Positions 45,999 to 58,532 of a DNA stretch of 64,000 nt are shown here, in pieces; position 1 is the stretch's first letter; every line of letters begins with the position of its first letter. The notes beneath the pieces were generated by a model. The model was not told the origin of the DNA and made no database searches. It worked only from the letters and a program-made list of their open reading frames with translations. This DNA comes from Bimuria novae-zelandiae CBS 107.79. Lineage: Eukaryota; Ascomycota; Dothideomycetes; Pleosporales; Didymosphaeriaceae. The DNA lies in assembly GCA_010015655.1 (NCBI GenBank), contig ML976714.1, positions 107,666 to 171,665 on the forward strand, in the 5' to 3' direction. Both the position numbers and the translations under genes were made by a program.

Positions 45999-47434
45999 GG
46001 CCTTAGCATCGCCGGCGTTGCTGTTCTTTGAAGGAGGTAGTTGCGTGGCCGTGGTGGTCGAAGTTGAGTTTTTTCGCTCTGCAATAGCGCGATTATTCCC
46101 GAGGAAGGAAGCGTGCACATGCTCGCTAGTTTACTCTAGCAAGCGCAACTTGTTCAACCACTCCAGTGGTCAGGTTACTACAGCGTGACTGTCAGAATTC
46201 ATCAAACCCACTCCAGTACCTCGGGAGAAGTACAGGAGAAGTACAGTACACACCGGCGTGCTGTTGCTGGGTTCCGGTGCAAGCTTACACATTAATAATT
46301 AGTGCATACATGCAAGGAGATGTGCGCCTTCCATCCGGATGCAGTACAGTCTACAATCTATGCTGTGTCATTTGAAGTAGAAATGTGCGAGGCTTTCATT
46401 TGGTATTGCACATCCATATGGACGACTTCTTATCGAACTCTACGTGCTGTGAGTCAGGGACTATATCGGGCCTTCTATACGGAGCAGATCATGGTCCATG
46501 ATGCCCACGAAGCCTCCCCCGAACCTTCCGTGCATCTGGGATTGCTGAGCGTTTCCTGCAAGTGTGACTGAGTGCATTTGTTGGCCTTGCCAGGTATGCA
46601 GCGTGCCAACCTCCAAGCATGGCGCGATACGCAGATCCCAATTAGCCCTCGCTTGAGCTGCAGCCCCCCGCTGACCGGGGCAGCAAAGCCGTTGAGCTTC
46701 ACTAAGTTCGTTCTCCTAGCACAGATCTCACGGGATTTGTTGTAGGTGAGCATACGGGATCGTCGAATTTTTCTCGCCTCCCGACTCAGATCCGAACTAA
46801 AATTTTGATGAGATCCGTTCTGATTCGCCGCCCTCCATGACTATTTCCCGCGATGTGCCGCAATACCATTCTGATTCGTCCATAGGAGCTGCGTGCTGCA
46901 CCAAAGCACACACACGCACGTCCACACTCCCCTTTTTGCAAGACGCTTTTGCTGCGGTCCATCGCATTCAGTCGTTTTGCAGCATGCGCCAACCATCACT
47001 GCCGGTCCAATGGAAATGAGGCTGCGTGGTCGCCGACCTCAATTGCAATCTGATGGCTGCAACCACATTGTCGGAATCCTACTTTGCAAGGTGCTGACTA
47101 TGTCCTCGAACTCGTGACCTTCGGAATGCAGCTCCGCAGCAAAGTACCGGTACTCTACTTCTCCAGCAAATGTACTGGGATGTGATAAAGTGGCGCAAAG
47201 GGGTGGGTAGCGGTGAAAGTGACTTCGGCAGCGTGGCGGAAACGCTGTCCAACCACTGGTTCTTCAAACGTGTCCATATTGTTGGCAAAATCATCTTACT
47301 GCCTTCCCGGTGACAGTTTGTTCACTTGCCATCTGTGCGGCCTTCCGTGAGGGCCTCACGCTTTCCGAGCCTCGCGTCCTGTGGGTACTGTCGCTGTTTG
47401 ATTGTGATTTAATGTCCATGTCCCCGCTTGAATG
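45999..47434. other. Intergenic, no gene seen
   Basis: 1.4 kb between the Tc1 element and the histidine kinase 3' end. The right part is the kinase 3' flank. Short unbiased frames only. Confidence 0.5.
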
Positions 47435-50400
47435 TCAGTCCAGCTCGCGCGAGCGTCGCGACGCGGCTGGTTCAGCCTCCTGCTCCAGTTTCTGCATGTT
47501 CTCCTGTGTCAGAGGCAACTGAGATTGCTCCTTCCCCTGATAGCTGGTATGCTCCCCCGCACCTGTGAGTGATAGCAGTTTGTCATCTCGTAGATTAGTC
47601 GCCTTCTCTTCAGCGTAAATGCGACGCATGGCACGGTCGTCAGCGGTCTCGGAGGATTTAGCCAAGGCGGCATCGCTTTCGTAGTGGAGGCGGTCAAGGT
47701 GAGCCGTCACGGAAGATGAGTCTTGTGCCGTCGTTTCAGATGTAACAGGGAGGCAAGAGATTTGCGATTGATCGGTCTTCGTTGCGCTAGGTGCGCTAGG
47801 CGCGCTAGGGTGCGCTTTTGGTGGAGTCGGTGCGGAGGCATGGCGGTGGTGATCTTCGACGTTTCCGGATAGTGAGGGCTTGGCCAACCTGCGCCTTCCC
47901 TGGATCGCCCACTTCACCAGCATCTTTTCGAGCAGCTTGCCTTTGACAGGCTTCGCTAAGTAATCCTGCGACCTTCAGCAACTCCGGACTCATGATAGGG
48001 GCGACCACTCACGTTCATTCCAGCAGATTCACACTTTTCTTTATCTCCTTGAATCGCTGAGGCGGTCATGGCAATGATAGGGACATTCCGAACGTCCGGC
48101 GCCTCAAAGTCGGTCCTAATTTTGGCCGTCGCAGTATACTATAGCATGACCGTTAGCAAACCTCCAGCGTCGTATGGTGGAGACGCCTTCGTATCAAAAA
48201 TTGTATCCACTTACACCATCCATCACTGGCATCTGCACATCCATCAGGACGATGTCTGGCTTTGGGTAGTCAGGATTGGCCAGATAGTCGAGTGCTTCCT
48301 GTCCATTCCATACCTATGAAAGTCAGTGAGACCCACAGAATCGACGTGTAGCCCGACTATACTTACAGCATCTACACTGAACCGCAACTTCTTGATGGTC
48401 TTTAGGGCGATCTGCTGGTTGATGTGACTGAGAGAAACGATGAGCTTATGTATGCAGACGCGACTTCGAGGGGCCTTACTTGTCTTCGACTATCAGCACC
48501 TGGATCTTCTGCCTCTCATTCTCCGGGAGACTGATCAAATGCTCGGGCAGGTTAGAGTTCATTGCTGATGACAGCGGATCCCCACGACCATGTCCTGTCG
48601 ATCCATTGGGCAGCTTCGGCGTCAACGGCGGTGTAGGATCTTCAGAGCTCCCGCAAGACACCGACACATCGGACTGTAACCGATCCGGAATTGACGACAG
48701 ATCGATTAGCGGAGACCCATCATCCAGAGAAGGTGCTTTGCTGAATGGTATCCAGAATGTTGCTGTGGTACCCTGCCCAAGCGTCGATTCGAGACCTATC
48801 TCTCCGTGCATTAGTTCGACGAGATTCTTGCTGATCGTTAACCCGAGTCCTGTCCCGCCAAACCGTCGTGCTGTCGAAGAATCGGCCTGACTGAAAGGTT
48901 GAAACAGCTTCCTCTGCACGTCTTCCTCTATCCCAATTCCAGTATCCGAGATAACGAAACGAACTGTAACGGTTTCTTTCGATTCGTCGGTGATGGATGC
49001 TCCAAGGTGAACTTGACCCTCACTGGTAAATTTGATCGAGTTCGTCAACAGATTGGTGAGAATTTGCCTCAATCGTCCAGGGTCGCCCATCACTCTCAGG
49101 CCTGTTTCGATGTCGGGCTGTATTGTGCTGCCATAATTGATGTTCTTCCGCTGCGCCGCAAAAGACATCATCTTGTTGACATCTCGCAGGACGACCGATA
49201 AACTGAATTGCACTTCCTCAACGTCCAATCGCCCTGACTCAACTTTGCTGAAATCCAGGATATCGTTGATGACTGCCAGTAATCCGTTCGCCGATCGTTG
49301 TATGTTCTCTGCGCATTCTTTTTGCTCTTCACTTAGATTCATGTCGAGCAGGAGATCGGACATGCCAATGACGCCAGCAATTGGTGTCCTGATCTCGTGT
49401 GACATGTTGGCTAGAAATTGACTCTTCATGCGACTTGCTTCCTTAGCCGCCGCCGCGTTCGCTAGGAGCCTGCTATTCTCTTTTTCCTGCTCTTTTAGTT
49501 TGAATTCTCGATTTCGTAGCTCAGAAACGTCCATTGCCATCCCGATCACACCGTCAATGAATAGGTCCCCTTCCTTTCCTCCTACCCTGGACCGTTGGTA
49601 AAGTGGTACCAAGCGTGTGCGATAGTATCTATCGTCCCTAACTCTTTCCGTTGTCTCATCCTGAGCCTTGCCCTGGAGGAGTTCGGTTATCGCTTTCCGC
49701 CATTTGCCGTCGCCTTCCCCGCCAAAACACTCGTAGATGTTTTTCCCAATAGCATTTGCAGTGTCCTTGGCATCTCCAACACGTGTCAGATCGCCCTCCA
49801 GCAGAGTAAGTTCGGATTTCCTGTTGACGACCCAAAGTGTAACCTTGGCATGTTCAAGGACTCGTTGAAGCTGTGCCTTTGTCTGCCGTGCGGCTTGTCG
49901 AGCCTCGACGAGATCGTGAATGTCAGTACAAGTACCGAACCACTTCAAGATTTTTCCATCAACGTCCTTGAAGGGTACCGCCCGACTGTGTGCTGTTAGC
50001 GGGGTCCGCGAGAGGTAGTTTGCTAGTAAGACTTACCCAAGCATCCAACGCCATACCCCATCGCGTCGCCTTGCTCTATATTCGGTGTTGTACTCTTCTC
50101 CGGTCCGAAGCGAACGAGCCCAGCGTTCACCAGTTGTCGGCATGTCCTCTGGATGGAAAACATCTCTCCATCCCTCCCCTAGTGAGTCCTCCACGGTTTG
50201 ACCGGTGTAATCGTACCAACGTTGTGAGTACCAGTCATGCTCGCCATCTGCTGTCGTAGTCCACACCATCACGGGCATAAAGTTTGTGATGTATTCGAAT
50301 TGACGCTCGTTCTCATGAACTTGAGCCGCTAGTTGATTAGCGTACTGAGTCACGTCCTTGAAAGTGACGATTCCGCCCAGGAAGTCGCCTGTCACTTCAT

Positions 50401-51732
50401 GAAAAATAGGCTCCCCGGCCACCTCAAAAGTTCTCGGGACTCCACTCACAGGGTCGCGCATCGCTGTACGGCGGGCATCGAAAGGTTGCTGGCTACGGCA
50501 AAGCTCCATAATAGGAAGCTCGTCTACGTCGAGTTTGCGTGAAAAGTCTTCGGTCCACAGACTGAATTGGCCAAGGAAGGCTCGCTGGTCCGAGGGGTTA
50601 TAGACAGCGTCCTCGGGAAGCAACTTGAGCATTGCCTTGTTTGGGATCCCGAAGCCTTCATCGTGCCACATAGCATATGCAGGCATGCTGATAGAGTTCA
50701 GGATTGCATCTTTCATCTGCGAAGCTTTTTGGAATATACTGGCGGACCGAGACATATCATTCTTGGACTTCAATGGTGGGCCACGCGGAGGAAACTCAGG
50801 AGTTGAAAAGGTAGGCGTTAGGGCCTTTGGGCTCGGACCTCTGTGTCCGGAAGAAGAGCTAGAGTTGGAACTGTGTGACTTGGTAAGGTGGAAGGCTGTA
50901 GCTGTCCTGGTTACAACGCGACTCGATGGGCGTGGAGTGTCTTTTACATCAACAGGATGTGCACTGGTGAACGACAACGTGTAGTAGTTGGTACCTTCGA
51001 TATTCCATAGCGAGATGATCATCGTGGCTTGGAGTGCGTGCTCGTGTATGGAAAACTTCGAGTTGCGTGCAGCACAGGGAGTGCCACTTTGATTGGTTGG
51101 GGTAATTACTACATCGCAAGATACGTCGTGCACTGTGGCCCCAGTGAGATTCTGGCTACTCAGCCGAGGCAGCCTAGGTGGCGCCTCGCTGCGAATCCGG
51201 GCACTGGGGAGGGTCGTAGGCGTGCTGGCGCCACTATCATGGTGGCCGTCTTCCATAGTCAGACGACTATCCCTCTCAGCGGCAGCATCCTCAACTACAG
51301 ACCTTAGAAAGTCCTGCTCTATTGTCAGCGGGCATTCGATCTGTACTTCATGCTGAAGTGATGACCAACCTCCCAAGAAACCATTATAGGCGACCCGTTC
51401 TGAATGATGTCGATCCCCAGGTCGGTGATACTCTTTCCGGTCAACACCTCGTTTACAGTCAAGCCTTCTGCAGCGGTAGCTGACCAATCGATCCCCAGAA
51501 GACGGCCCATTGCCTCGTTAGCCAGTGTGATCTCGGCATTCAAAGACAGTACGAGGAGAGGAATCGGCAAATATTGCAGCGTGGTAAGAGCGACCATGGT
51601 GGGCGAAGGCATTGTAGGTAGATCAATCGACATGGTGCCAGCGCTTTGAACGGAACCGGGAGTATGCGCATCAGAACCGGCTGGCAGACCGAAGTACCCT
51701 CCCTCCGCAGCTTCACTTTCCATGATTATCAT
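47435..51732 (-). CDS. Hybrid histidine kinase with PAS sensors and receiver
   Basis: Seven exons (complement): 51732-51370, 51316-50037, 49985-48480, 48427-48367, 48313-48215, 48138-48013, 47965-47435; 1321 residues. The frame is open to a TTG at 51774, but the first ATG is at 51732. PAS-like regions include MVALTTLQYLPIPLLVLSLNAEI near the start and a clear PAS/PAC (FMPVMVWTTTADGEHDWYSQRW..GVWRWMLGRAVPF), then a further PAS before the kinase. The H-box is FLANMSHEIRTPIAGVIGM; N, G1 and G2 boxes are NLLTNSIKF, DTGIGI and GGTGLGL. The receiver spans four short exons: VLIVEDN, DIVLMDVQMPVMDG (phospho-Asp), AMTASA, DYLAKPV. The Ser/Pro/Glu-rich tail is variable. It should feed a Ypd1 phosphorelay; no transmembrane segment is seen, so it is a cytosolic sensor. 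Intron 1 uses a GAG acceptor. Confidence 0.93.
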
Positions 51733-52977
51733 TGAAGACACCCCCTCTAGTCGAATAGACAAATGGTTCGGCAAATCTTCCTTGGCGCATCGGATCAGCC
51801 TTCAACGCCTCGACTCCGGTGTTGAAGTTGCAGTGATCGTTATATAGAAACCATAGGACTCAGCCGAAATGCTCCTTAGAAGCCTGCAAAACCGATTAAA
51901 AAAGGCAAAAAAAACCCCCTCGCAGAGAAACGGCGAACGCAACAGCGGGGCGAGTTTGTTTTGTACGATATGCGTCGGGTGTAGCAGAGGTACCGGGGTC
52001 TGGGTCGAGGCGTAGATCCTCGGTCTAGACTTTTCGCTTCGCAGGTGTTGTGCACGCGATATATTACCCGCGACGCAACGGGATCACAAAGCTGAGACGG
52101 CTTGGAAAGAAGTGTGGAGGACCAAAAGCTGTATGTATCTGGCGTGGTGAAGTGAAGTTGGTGAACCACGCAGGCCGAAAGAAAGCACTTGTTGGAGACT
52201 GCTACCGCCAGTATGAACCGGCCCACATGACGTCGTTTCGGGGTCGAGCTAAGACGAGGCAAAGAGACGGCGGTCGCCATCAGGCGAACTGTACACTTCA
52301 GGAGCCGTTCCAGCAGTCGTCATTCGTGTACAGAAAATCCCGAGAGCAGCAACGGAATTGGCGAGGGATGATGAACCTGCAAGTCACTCTGCGAGGCTAT
52401 CTGACCCTTGCCGTCGATCACACGTACTCCCGAACGTCCTCACCGGGTTCGGCAACAAACAAGAGCCCAATGTGGATCTTGCAATACCCAAATCATGTAC
52501 AAAACCACTCGACCCGTAGCAGAAGACTCACCGGTTCAAGTTTCAGAGCCCTGAAAAAAAGTCCTTGGGTTTGGAAATCCCACGTTCGTATGGCGATCGA
52601 GAGAGCCTTGTTCGACAATTCGACTGTGTCAGCGATCGCCAAGATTACTCCGCGACAAATCAGGCCACTCCGCCCGTAAGCAGAGACAGCGTGACTTGAA
52701 TTGTATACTTTCAGTATCAAGTTGATCCGTGTGCAGAGTAGTCTTATCTTATTTGGTCTAGGCTCGAGGTGCAGGTGCGGATGGGGTTCATTGCAACGTG
52801 CCACCGCCACGGTTAGATCACGTGATCGATCGGAACACGAATCCTTGGCTACGACAACCACAGCTGGCTACTGCACCAGGCAGCATCAACCGCTTGAACA
52901 GGAGCCACACGCCGAATTACTCCCGCAAATATCATTCACCTGCCCCGGACATTCCTCGCTGAAGTGAGCGCGCAATT
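51733..52977. promoter_or_regulatory. Divergent upstream region, histidine kinase and YOS1
   Basis: 1.25 kb, no supported gene. The 209-codon frame at 52050-52679 starts with GTG and is Arg/Ser-rich without domains. An A-rich run near 51900-51912 lies in the kinase leader. Confidence 0.4.
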
Positions 52978-53642
52978 ATGGTGTTCTTCGGCCTCGGTGG
53001 CCTCTTCTATGGTAGACATCACTGCACTCCACTTGAAGATACCTTGAGGACTGACCACCATAGTCTCCGTCCTCCTCATAAACGCAATCGCAATCCTCTC
53101 CGAAGACCGCTTCCTCGCACGCAGTACGTTGACGGCGTTTCTCCTCCACGCTGAACCCGCGCAATACACTTTGCGCGACCCTTCCCACATATTCTCGCTT
53201 GCGCCAGCTCTCCCCACACACTTCGATATGGAGACCGTGGATCTCAGGGGCACCACAGCTGTTTCCAAAGAAGCATAGGCTAACACGTGACGGTTTAGTT
53301 GGCTGGACTGCGAATGCAGACCCCGGCTTCGGCGGCCAGCGCGACGATGGCATAAAAGCGCGACTAGTAAATCTGGTATCTTCGGTGCGGACACTGATGC
53401 GGAGTACGTATTTTCAAACTCCCATACCCGGCGCCGCATCCATGCGCATACGCAACTCCGAACCATGCTTCATGCAACTATCGAGCGTGTTGCCGCATAT
53501 GTGGTGCGCCGGAAGCGACTGGCAACAGCGTCATGGCAACCGAGTCGGACGAGTTGGAGGAAATACACATGCTGACGCCTACGCAGTACCCCTCATGTTC
53601 ATCAACACCGCAATGATCATATACCTCCTGATATTCGGCTGA
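52978..53642 (+). CDS. YOS1: Yos1/IER3IP1-like ER-Golgi transport protein
   Basis: Four short exons: 52978-53011, 53064-53123, 53299-53403, 53587-53642; 84 residues including all family blocks. Exon 1 encodes MVFFGLGGLFY, exon 2 SVLLINAIAILSEDRFLAR (first membrane segment), exon 3 IGWTANADPGFGG..KARLVNLVSSVRTLMR, and exon 4 IPLMFINTAMIIYLLIFG (second membrane segment) directly before TGA. Introns are 52, 175 and 183 bp with GTAGAC/GTACGT donors and TAG/CAG acceptors, and every junction is in phase (1, 1, 1). Yos1 is a small integral membrane protein of COPII vesicles that binds Yip1-Yif1 and is required for ER-to-Golgi traffic. Because no exon exceeds 105 bp the gene is easily missed. Confidence 0.92.
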
Positions 53643-56351
53643 GAGCGCACACGGCTGCTTCACGACGCCTGTTTCGCTCGCATTAGGCTCGACCCCGATA
53701 CAAAGATACCTGCGCGTGGAGAAGTGGGTGATGGCCGCGAACTGGGATGTCGCGGTATGAACAAGGCAAGAACGGCGCGCATGTCTTGGGGCACGGTAGA
53801 TCGATAGCGCATCACTACCGGCCGGTACTTCCGAGGCTTGCGATTCAGAAATAGAGATGGTAGAGACGTAAAGATCGCAAGGGGCACACGGAGCATCTTT
53901 GATACCGGTAGCGAGGGTACAAAGTATGATTGGGAATGAAGAGCGATCTTGATTTAGCTATGCGCATGAAGAAGTGTCCTAGTCGTCCCCTGCTGTCGCT
54001 GTATTCACGCTAAAATTGAAAATGTATTGTTGACGAATGCACTGTACACACACTACACACTCTATATCCCCTCCGCTGGAGACTGGCATCTCACAACCCG
54101 AACTCTATTGCATGAGACTGTCCATTTCACAGACCTGTCGATTCGCCTAACACTTCGATCTCTACAAGGAAAGGGGTTCACTACGATGCGTATCCTCACC
54201 AAGCTTATCTCCCTGTTCCTCCTCCCTCTCCTCCGCAGCACCGGCATACTTCGTTAACCCTCCACCCAAGCTGTGCAGTGTCATTCTAACCTCAAATCCT
54301 TTACTAAACCTGTCAACTAAGATCACGCGCCGTCAGGAACGCGTTGCACACACAAGCCAGTAAACAATATCAACCCATTATTTCGTACTACATCCTCTAC
54401 GACATGCACCCTCTAGACCAGGAAAGCCCCCTTCCCCAATCCAACCCAGCCGCCTTCCTTCAATAACAAGAGCCAGCTACCCTTGAATCTCCATCCAGGA
54501 ATGCTACCCCAACGAAGAAAACCCAGCAACACAGCTCAGAATAGCACCGCGCAAACCCCGCCCCCGTCCCCCCTATATCCCTCACCCCCGGATACCGCAC
54601 CCTAAGCCTTACCTCCTGTTCACGAAAGCAATCATAAAACGTAGCGTAAAGATCGCACACCACGCGGATATCTGGCCCCAGCGACTTCACGGGCGCAGGT
54701 AGACCGGTCGGGAGTTGTGGGTTTGACAGGTAGACTGTGAAGCAGAAGGGGAAGGGGCCGCGGTGGAAGCACGTCTCAAGGAAGAAGGGGAGTGTGCGGA
54801 AGTAGATGCCGCCTTAGTCGGGGTCGTGGTGAGAGAGGAGGAGGTGGAGTTGGGATTGTGAGGGTTGGAGGCGGTGGTGTTGAAGGCGGTGGATGAGCTG
54901 TGGGGGGTGGAGGGATGTGTGTGGTTGCTGTGGAGGCAGATACGAGAAGGCAGCGGAGGGCGATTAAGGGGCCGAGGAGGTGCATCGTGGTGGTCTCCTC
55001 GTCCTGTGAAATTAGGAGTATGAGGCCGGTCGACGGTATCTGGATGCCGAATGGAGTGTACTGTTGGAGTGTACTGTTGGAGTGTGTTGCTGGAGTGGCA
55101 TGCGGGTGTGAGAGACCCAATCTTTTGACTGGGACGTGTGGGTTTATATACATTGCATGATGCATGTGAAATCAGTGTCTGGCTCGAGTCCAGGTCAAGA
55201 GACTCAGATTATAACTAGTGGGGTGGCACATGCCTCTGTGTAAATCGCTCTGCGCTTCTTGACGGTGGACGTTTAAAGTTCTGTAGCAATGGGGTACTGA
55301 GGTAATTTGAGAAAAATTCGGGCTACTTAGCTACTCCTATACGGTCTTTATTACCCTTGAATGCGGGGAGATACAGGCAAGATTTCTCTTCCTGGATCAA
55401 TCACTTAGCTTGCTTCGTCTTTCATCTTCAAAGCCGTCCGTCCCGCACGTGTCGACCTCAAAGCACCGTCTCGCAAGTTAGCATTCAATGTTGTGTCTAA
55501 GTCACCGTCACCGTTATAGCATGCAGAGCTCTTAATCTCCGGTGGTCAAGGCATATTTGTTCTTAATCGGTGTATCATTGCGTCTCTACGACCGCGTTCC
55601 CCCACTGCGTCGCTGGACGCCCGGGTTTCCCAGGAAGTTGAGATACTCGCCGTCATCAACATTACTCAGTATCTCCATGAAAAAAAAACCCCCCAGTACC
55701 CCTAGTTTATGCCCTCTACGCATCAATATACTAGCTACTTCTTCCACGAGTGTGAGAATCGCCACTCCAGCTCAACTTCACGCCTTGAGTATACAGACGG
55801 ATTAATAGTTGGGTTGTCGGGGACGAAAGGGTAAATAACGTGTACGAGACTGCTCATTTGTGTATGTAGGATGTAATGGGATCAAGCGAAGGAGTCTAGC
55901 TTGAGGTAACCGATCGGGTTATAAGTCTTTCGACTATATCACTGTACAGTGCTCGCCCTTGGTTTCACTTGGGTTTGTTGCGTAGGATGATGCATCGCAT
56001 TCTGAGACTGTATACCAGGAAGCAAGGCAGGGGAGAGAGTATAAGATATCGTCAGGTATTCGCCTGCATTACTATTCACACCCAGGCAATGTACAGTGGT
56101 ATCCTAAACCCCGAGATACGCCTTCCAGGTGACTGCCCCACAAATTTTTGAGCAGATCGAACATCATAGCCTCTGACTTCCCGTGTGCTCTGTCCTCGCT
56201 TCCACATCTCATCTCGCGACCCGTGGTGGAGCTTCTCTGTTCCTCACTAGTCCTCATGCTACCGAGAGCAGGTCCCATGACAATTTAGTTGCAACATTTG
56301 CGACTTCTGTGGGTGCTCCGAACATTGTCCTTTCGTCTTTGCTGTGCCGAA
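53643..56351. other. Long intergenic region with one coding-like remnant
   Basis: About 2.7 kb between YOS1 and MPO1. Apart from the open stretch at 54460-54813 (listed separately) I see no coding signal. Two adjacent copies of GGAGTGTACTGTT occur at 55053-55080, and an A8/C6 run sits near 55680-55694. Confidence 0.45.
54460..54813 (-). pseudogene. Possible gene remnant, unknown protein
   Basis: On the minus strand 118 codons are open directly after a TAA at 54816-54814. The first ~65 have the C/G-wobble bias seen in real genes here and Cys/Phe-rich content (GGIYFRTLPFFLETCFHRG..CFTVYLSNPQLPTGL..VVCDLYATFYDCFREQE). The same frame is also open for about 50 codons upstream of the TAA (..QLHLLLSHHDPD). 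In another frame, 130 bp further upstream, an ATG begins a signal-peptide-like MHLLGPLIALRCLLVSAS. This could be a secreted-protein gene broken by a stop and a frameshift, or a gene whose introns I have not resolved. GTAAGG after REQE is a possible donor. I do not recognise the family. Confidence 0.3.
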
Positions 56352-57114
56352 TCAAGACGACTTCCCATTCCCATTCGCGTGCCCGTTGGCCGCTTGTCCC
56401 TTCTTCTGCCTGTACTTCTGGATCTCTTCTTCAACAGCCTTCTCGACCCGCTTCTTCAGTTCCGGGCGGTATCCGACGGCGAACAGGAGCTCGAAGAAGA
56501 CAAAGAACGGGGCGAGCAGAAAAGCTTGCGCAATGTTGTCAAGGAGCGCAGGTGCCCTCCCCTCAAACTTGCCGTGACCGACGAACTGCGCAATCCAGGA
56601 CACGAGGAACACTCCACCAGCCCACTTGTTCGCCTCGGAGCCATACGTCGAAGTAAGGTGGTTGGCGTACGCGGTCGCAGCAACCAATATGGGCGCGAGC
56701 ATCGCTCCTGCCACCGGCTCCATGAGTATGTATATAGTCGAGTACAGGACCAGGAAGAAGGAAGCGAGGTTGAGGGGTAGGTGGGGGATGGTCAGCCATG
56801 ACGGCAGCGGTACCTCGGGACTGTTTGTGAACTGTACTGATGAGCCAGATTCTTATATGCAAGTCCATGGTATAGTAGAACGTACGAGCACGACTGTCGC
56901 GAACAGGATGGCGGGCACGCAGACGGTGTGTATGCCAATATTAACCTAAAGACATCCGGGGTGAGCAGGAGTGTACGGTTCGCTACTCAAATCGGTGACC
57001 CTACTGGATTGTGGTGGTAAGCGCCATACTGAGCCTTGGTTAGCCTTATAACAAATGAGACATGGGCAAGCAGTGACGTACGAAGCGCAGCTGCTTCTCG
57101 AGGTTGAGAGACAT
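56352..57114 (-). CDS. MPO1: Mpo1-like (DUF962/YGL010w) ER membrane protein
   Basis: Four exons (complement): 57114-57082, 57028-57005, 56945-56886, 56831-56352; 198 residues. Exon 2 is a 24-nt microexon (YGAYHHNP) and all junctions are phase 0. Introns are 53, 59 and 54 bp. The start MSLNLEKQLRF is typical. The conserved His-rich motif AYHHNPVNIGIHTVCVP is assembled from exons 2 and 3, and a second one, WIAQFVGHGKFEGRAPAL, lies in exon 4. Four hydrophobic segments alternate with these, and the tail is Lys/Gln/Asn-rich. Yeast Mpo1 is an Fe(II)-dependent dioxygenase that alpha-oxidises 2-hydroxy fatty acids from phytosphingosine breakdown at the ER; the His residues are the presumed metal ligands. 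Confidence 0.93.
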
Positions 57115-57755
57115 AGTGCCAGGTGTGCTTAGAGGTGATCGGTTACCGGAGGGGTAGGGCTGGCGACATAACTTTCACTAGTGCGGATGGCAGGGCTCAC
57201 GCTTTTCTGACGCTCCACGGCGGAAGCGGACGGGCGGCGGCAGATAGTGGGTCGAAGTGGTGGTGGATGTGACACGAGGGCAGCTGGTGCCGCGGTTTTC
57301 ACGTGTCATGCCCAGAGCATGACTAAGCGGTCCTGCGGCTTTCCTTGTTGAGGTCGCACTTCTTCAACAACGAAAGCTGCCGTCGAATCTCCCGCCGCAC
57401 CACCACGCTTGTCTACGAGGCCCCGCGCGACTCTCCCGCCCCTCTCGACGGACACTGGGATATTGTTACACGCGCGCAAATTGGAGGAAAGGGTGCATGG
57501 ACTGGGTGCGTCCGCGATAAATAGGCTGCGAACGTCTCTTTGAGACTTTTGCGCGAGCGTCTGGTGCTCTTTGACAGGCCCGCCGTGCGCACAATAAGAA
57601 TACAATACCTACTGTCGCCTCAACTAGCGCAAGAAGCTGCTCTTCCAAACCATCTACGCGCGCCGCCCGGTCTACTGGTCAGCGCCGCTTGCCATCGCAA
57701 GAGCTCCACCTGCACCGAAATCTGCTTGCCTGCTTCGCGCAGCGATCGCGTCAAT
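57115..57755. promoter_or_regulatory. Divergent upstream region of MPO1 and RPB7
   Basis: 641 bp between opposed start codons. The part before 57756 is C-rich on the + strand with no TATA box. Frames at 57306-57648 (-) are chance. Confidence 0.45.
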
Positions 57756-58532
57756 ATGTTCTTTATTAAGGAACTCGAGAAAACCATTACGCTCCATCCG
57801 TCTTACTTCGGCCCGACGATTCGCATGCACATCCACCGAGAGCTTCTCCAGAAGGAAGAAGGTTCAAATACCGGCACCTTCACTGTAGTCTGCATATTGG
57901 ACTCGTTCGACATCTCTGATGGCCAAGTCGTACCGGGCTCGGGTGCCGCCGAGTACACGGTACACTACAAAGCCATAGTGTGGAGGCCGTTCAAGGGTGA
58001 GGTCGTATGTGATGCCCGTGAGAGCTTGGTCTTCAAGCAGGACTAATACATGCCAGGTGGACGGTATCGTGACCTCTGTCGTCCGCTCCGGTTTCTTCGT
58101 TAGCTGCGGTTCTCTGGAGTGCTTCGTGAGTCGCGCGGTACATACAACCCCCTGCTACTCTCTCCTTTCCGTGTGCTAAATGAATGCAGATGATCCCGTC
58201 CGAGATCAAGTATGATGCCAACGCGACGCCGCCCCACTGGACGGATAACAACGATCAGATCATCGAGAAGGGCACCAATATCCGTGTCAAGATCAAGGGT
58301 ATCCGCTCCGAGGTCGACAAGCAGTTCGCCGTTGCGACAGTGAAGGAAGTATGGTTCCCCAGATTTCACTCTTCGAAGCATATCAAACATTGTGGGTGAC
58401 CAAACAAACTGGGAGCGACACTTGTTCCGTCACCCACAATGTTCTTAGTATCGCTAGTCACCTTGATCCACCGTCTACGTGTATGTTTTGCTAACTATTT
58501 GCCAGGACTATCTAGGCCCTCTGCAGTCCTAA
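57756..58532 (+). CDS. RPB7: RNA polymerase II subunit Rpb7
   Basis: Four exons: 57756-58004, 58057-58125, 58190-58348, 58506-58532; 167 residues. Introns are 52, 64 and 157 bp, all phase 0. The last exon is only 27 nt and encodes DYLGPLQS and the stop, the conserved Rpb7 C-terminus. The N-terminal RNP-like domain (MFFIKELEKTITLHPSYFGP..) and the S1/OB domain (GEVVDGIVTSVVRSGFFVSCGSLECFMIPSEIKYD) are complete. With Rpb4 the protein forms the Pol II stalk, which binds nascent RNA and takes part in initiation, mRNA decay and export. Taking exon 1 or exon 3 as open-ended would give false tails (CDARESLVFKQD; VWFPRFHSSKH). Confidence 0.96.

Noticed and set aside
52050..52679. 209-codon + strand frame between the kinase and YOS1
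   Set aside because: Begins with GTG, Arg/Ser-rich, no domain, no plausible partner exons.
52936..53466. 176-codon antisense frame over YOS1
   Set aside because: It is the shadow of the YOS1 exons and introns; the sense-strand spliced product matches a known family.
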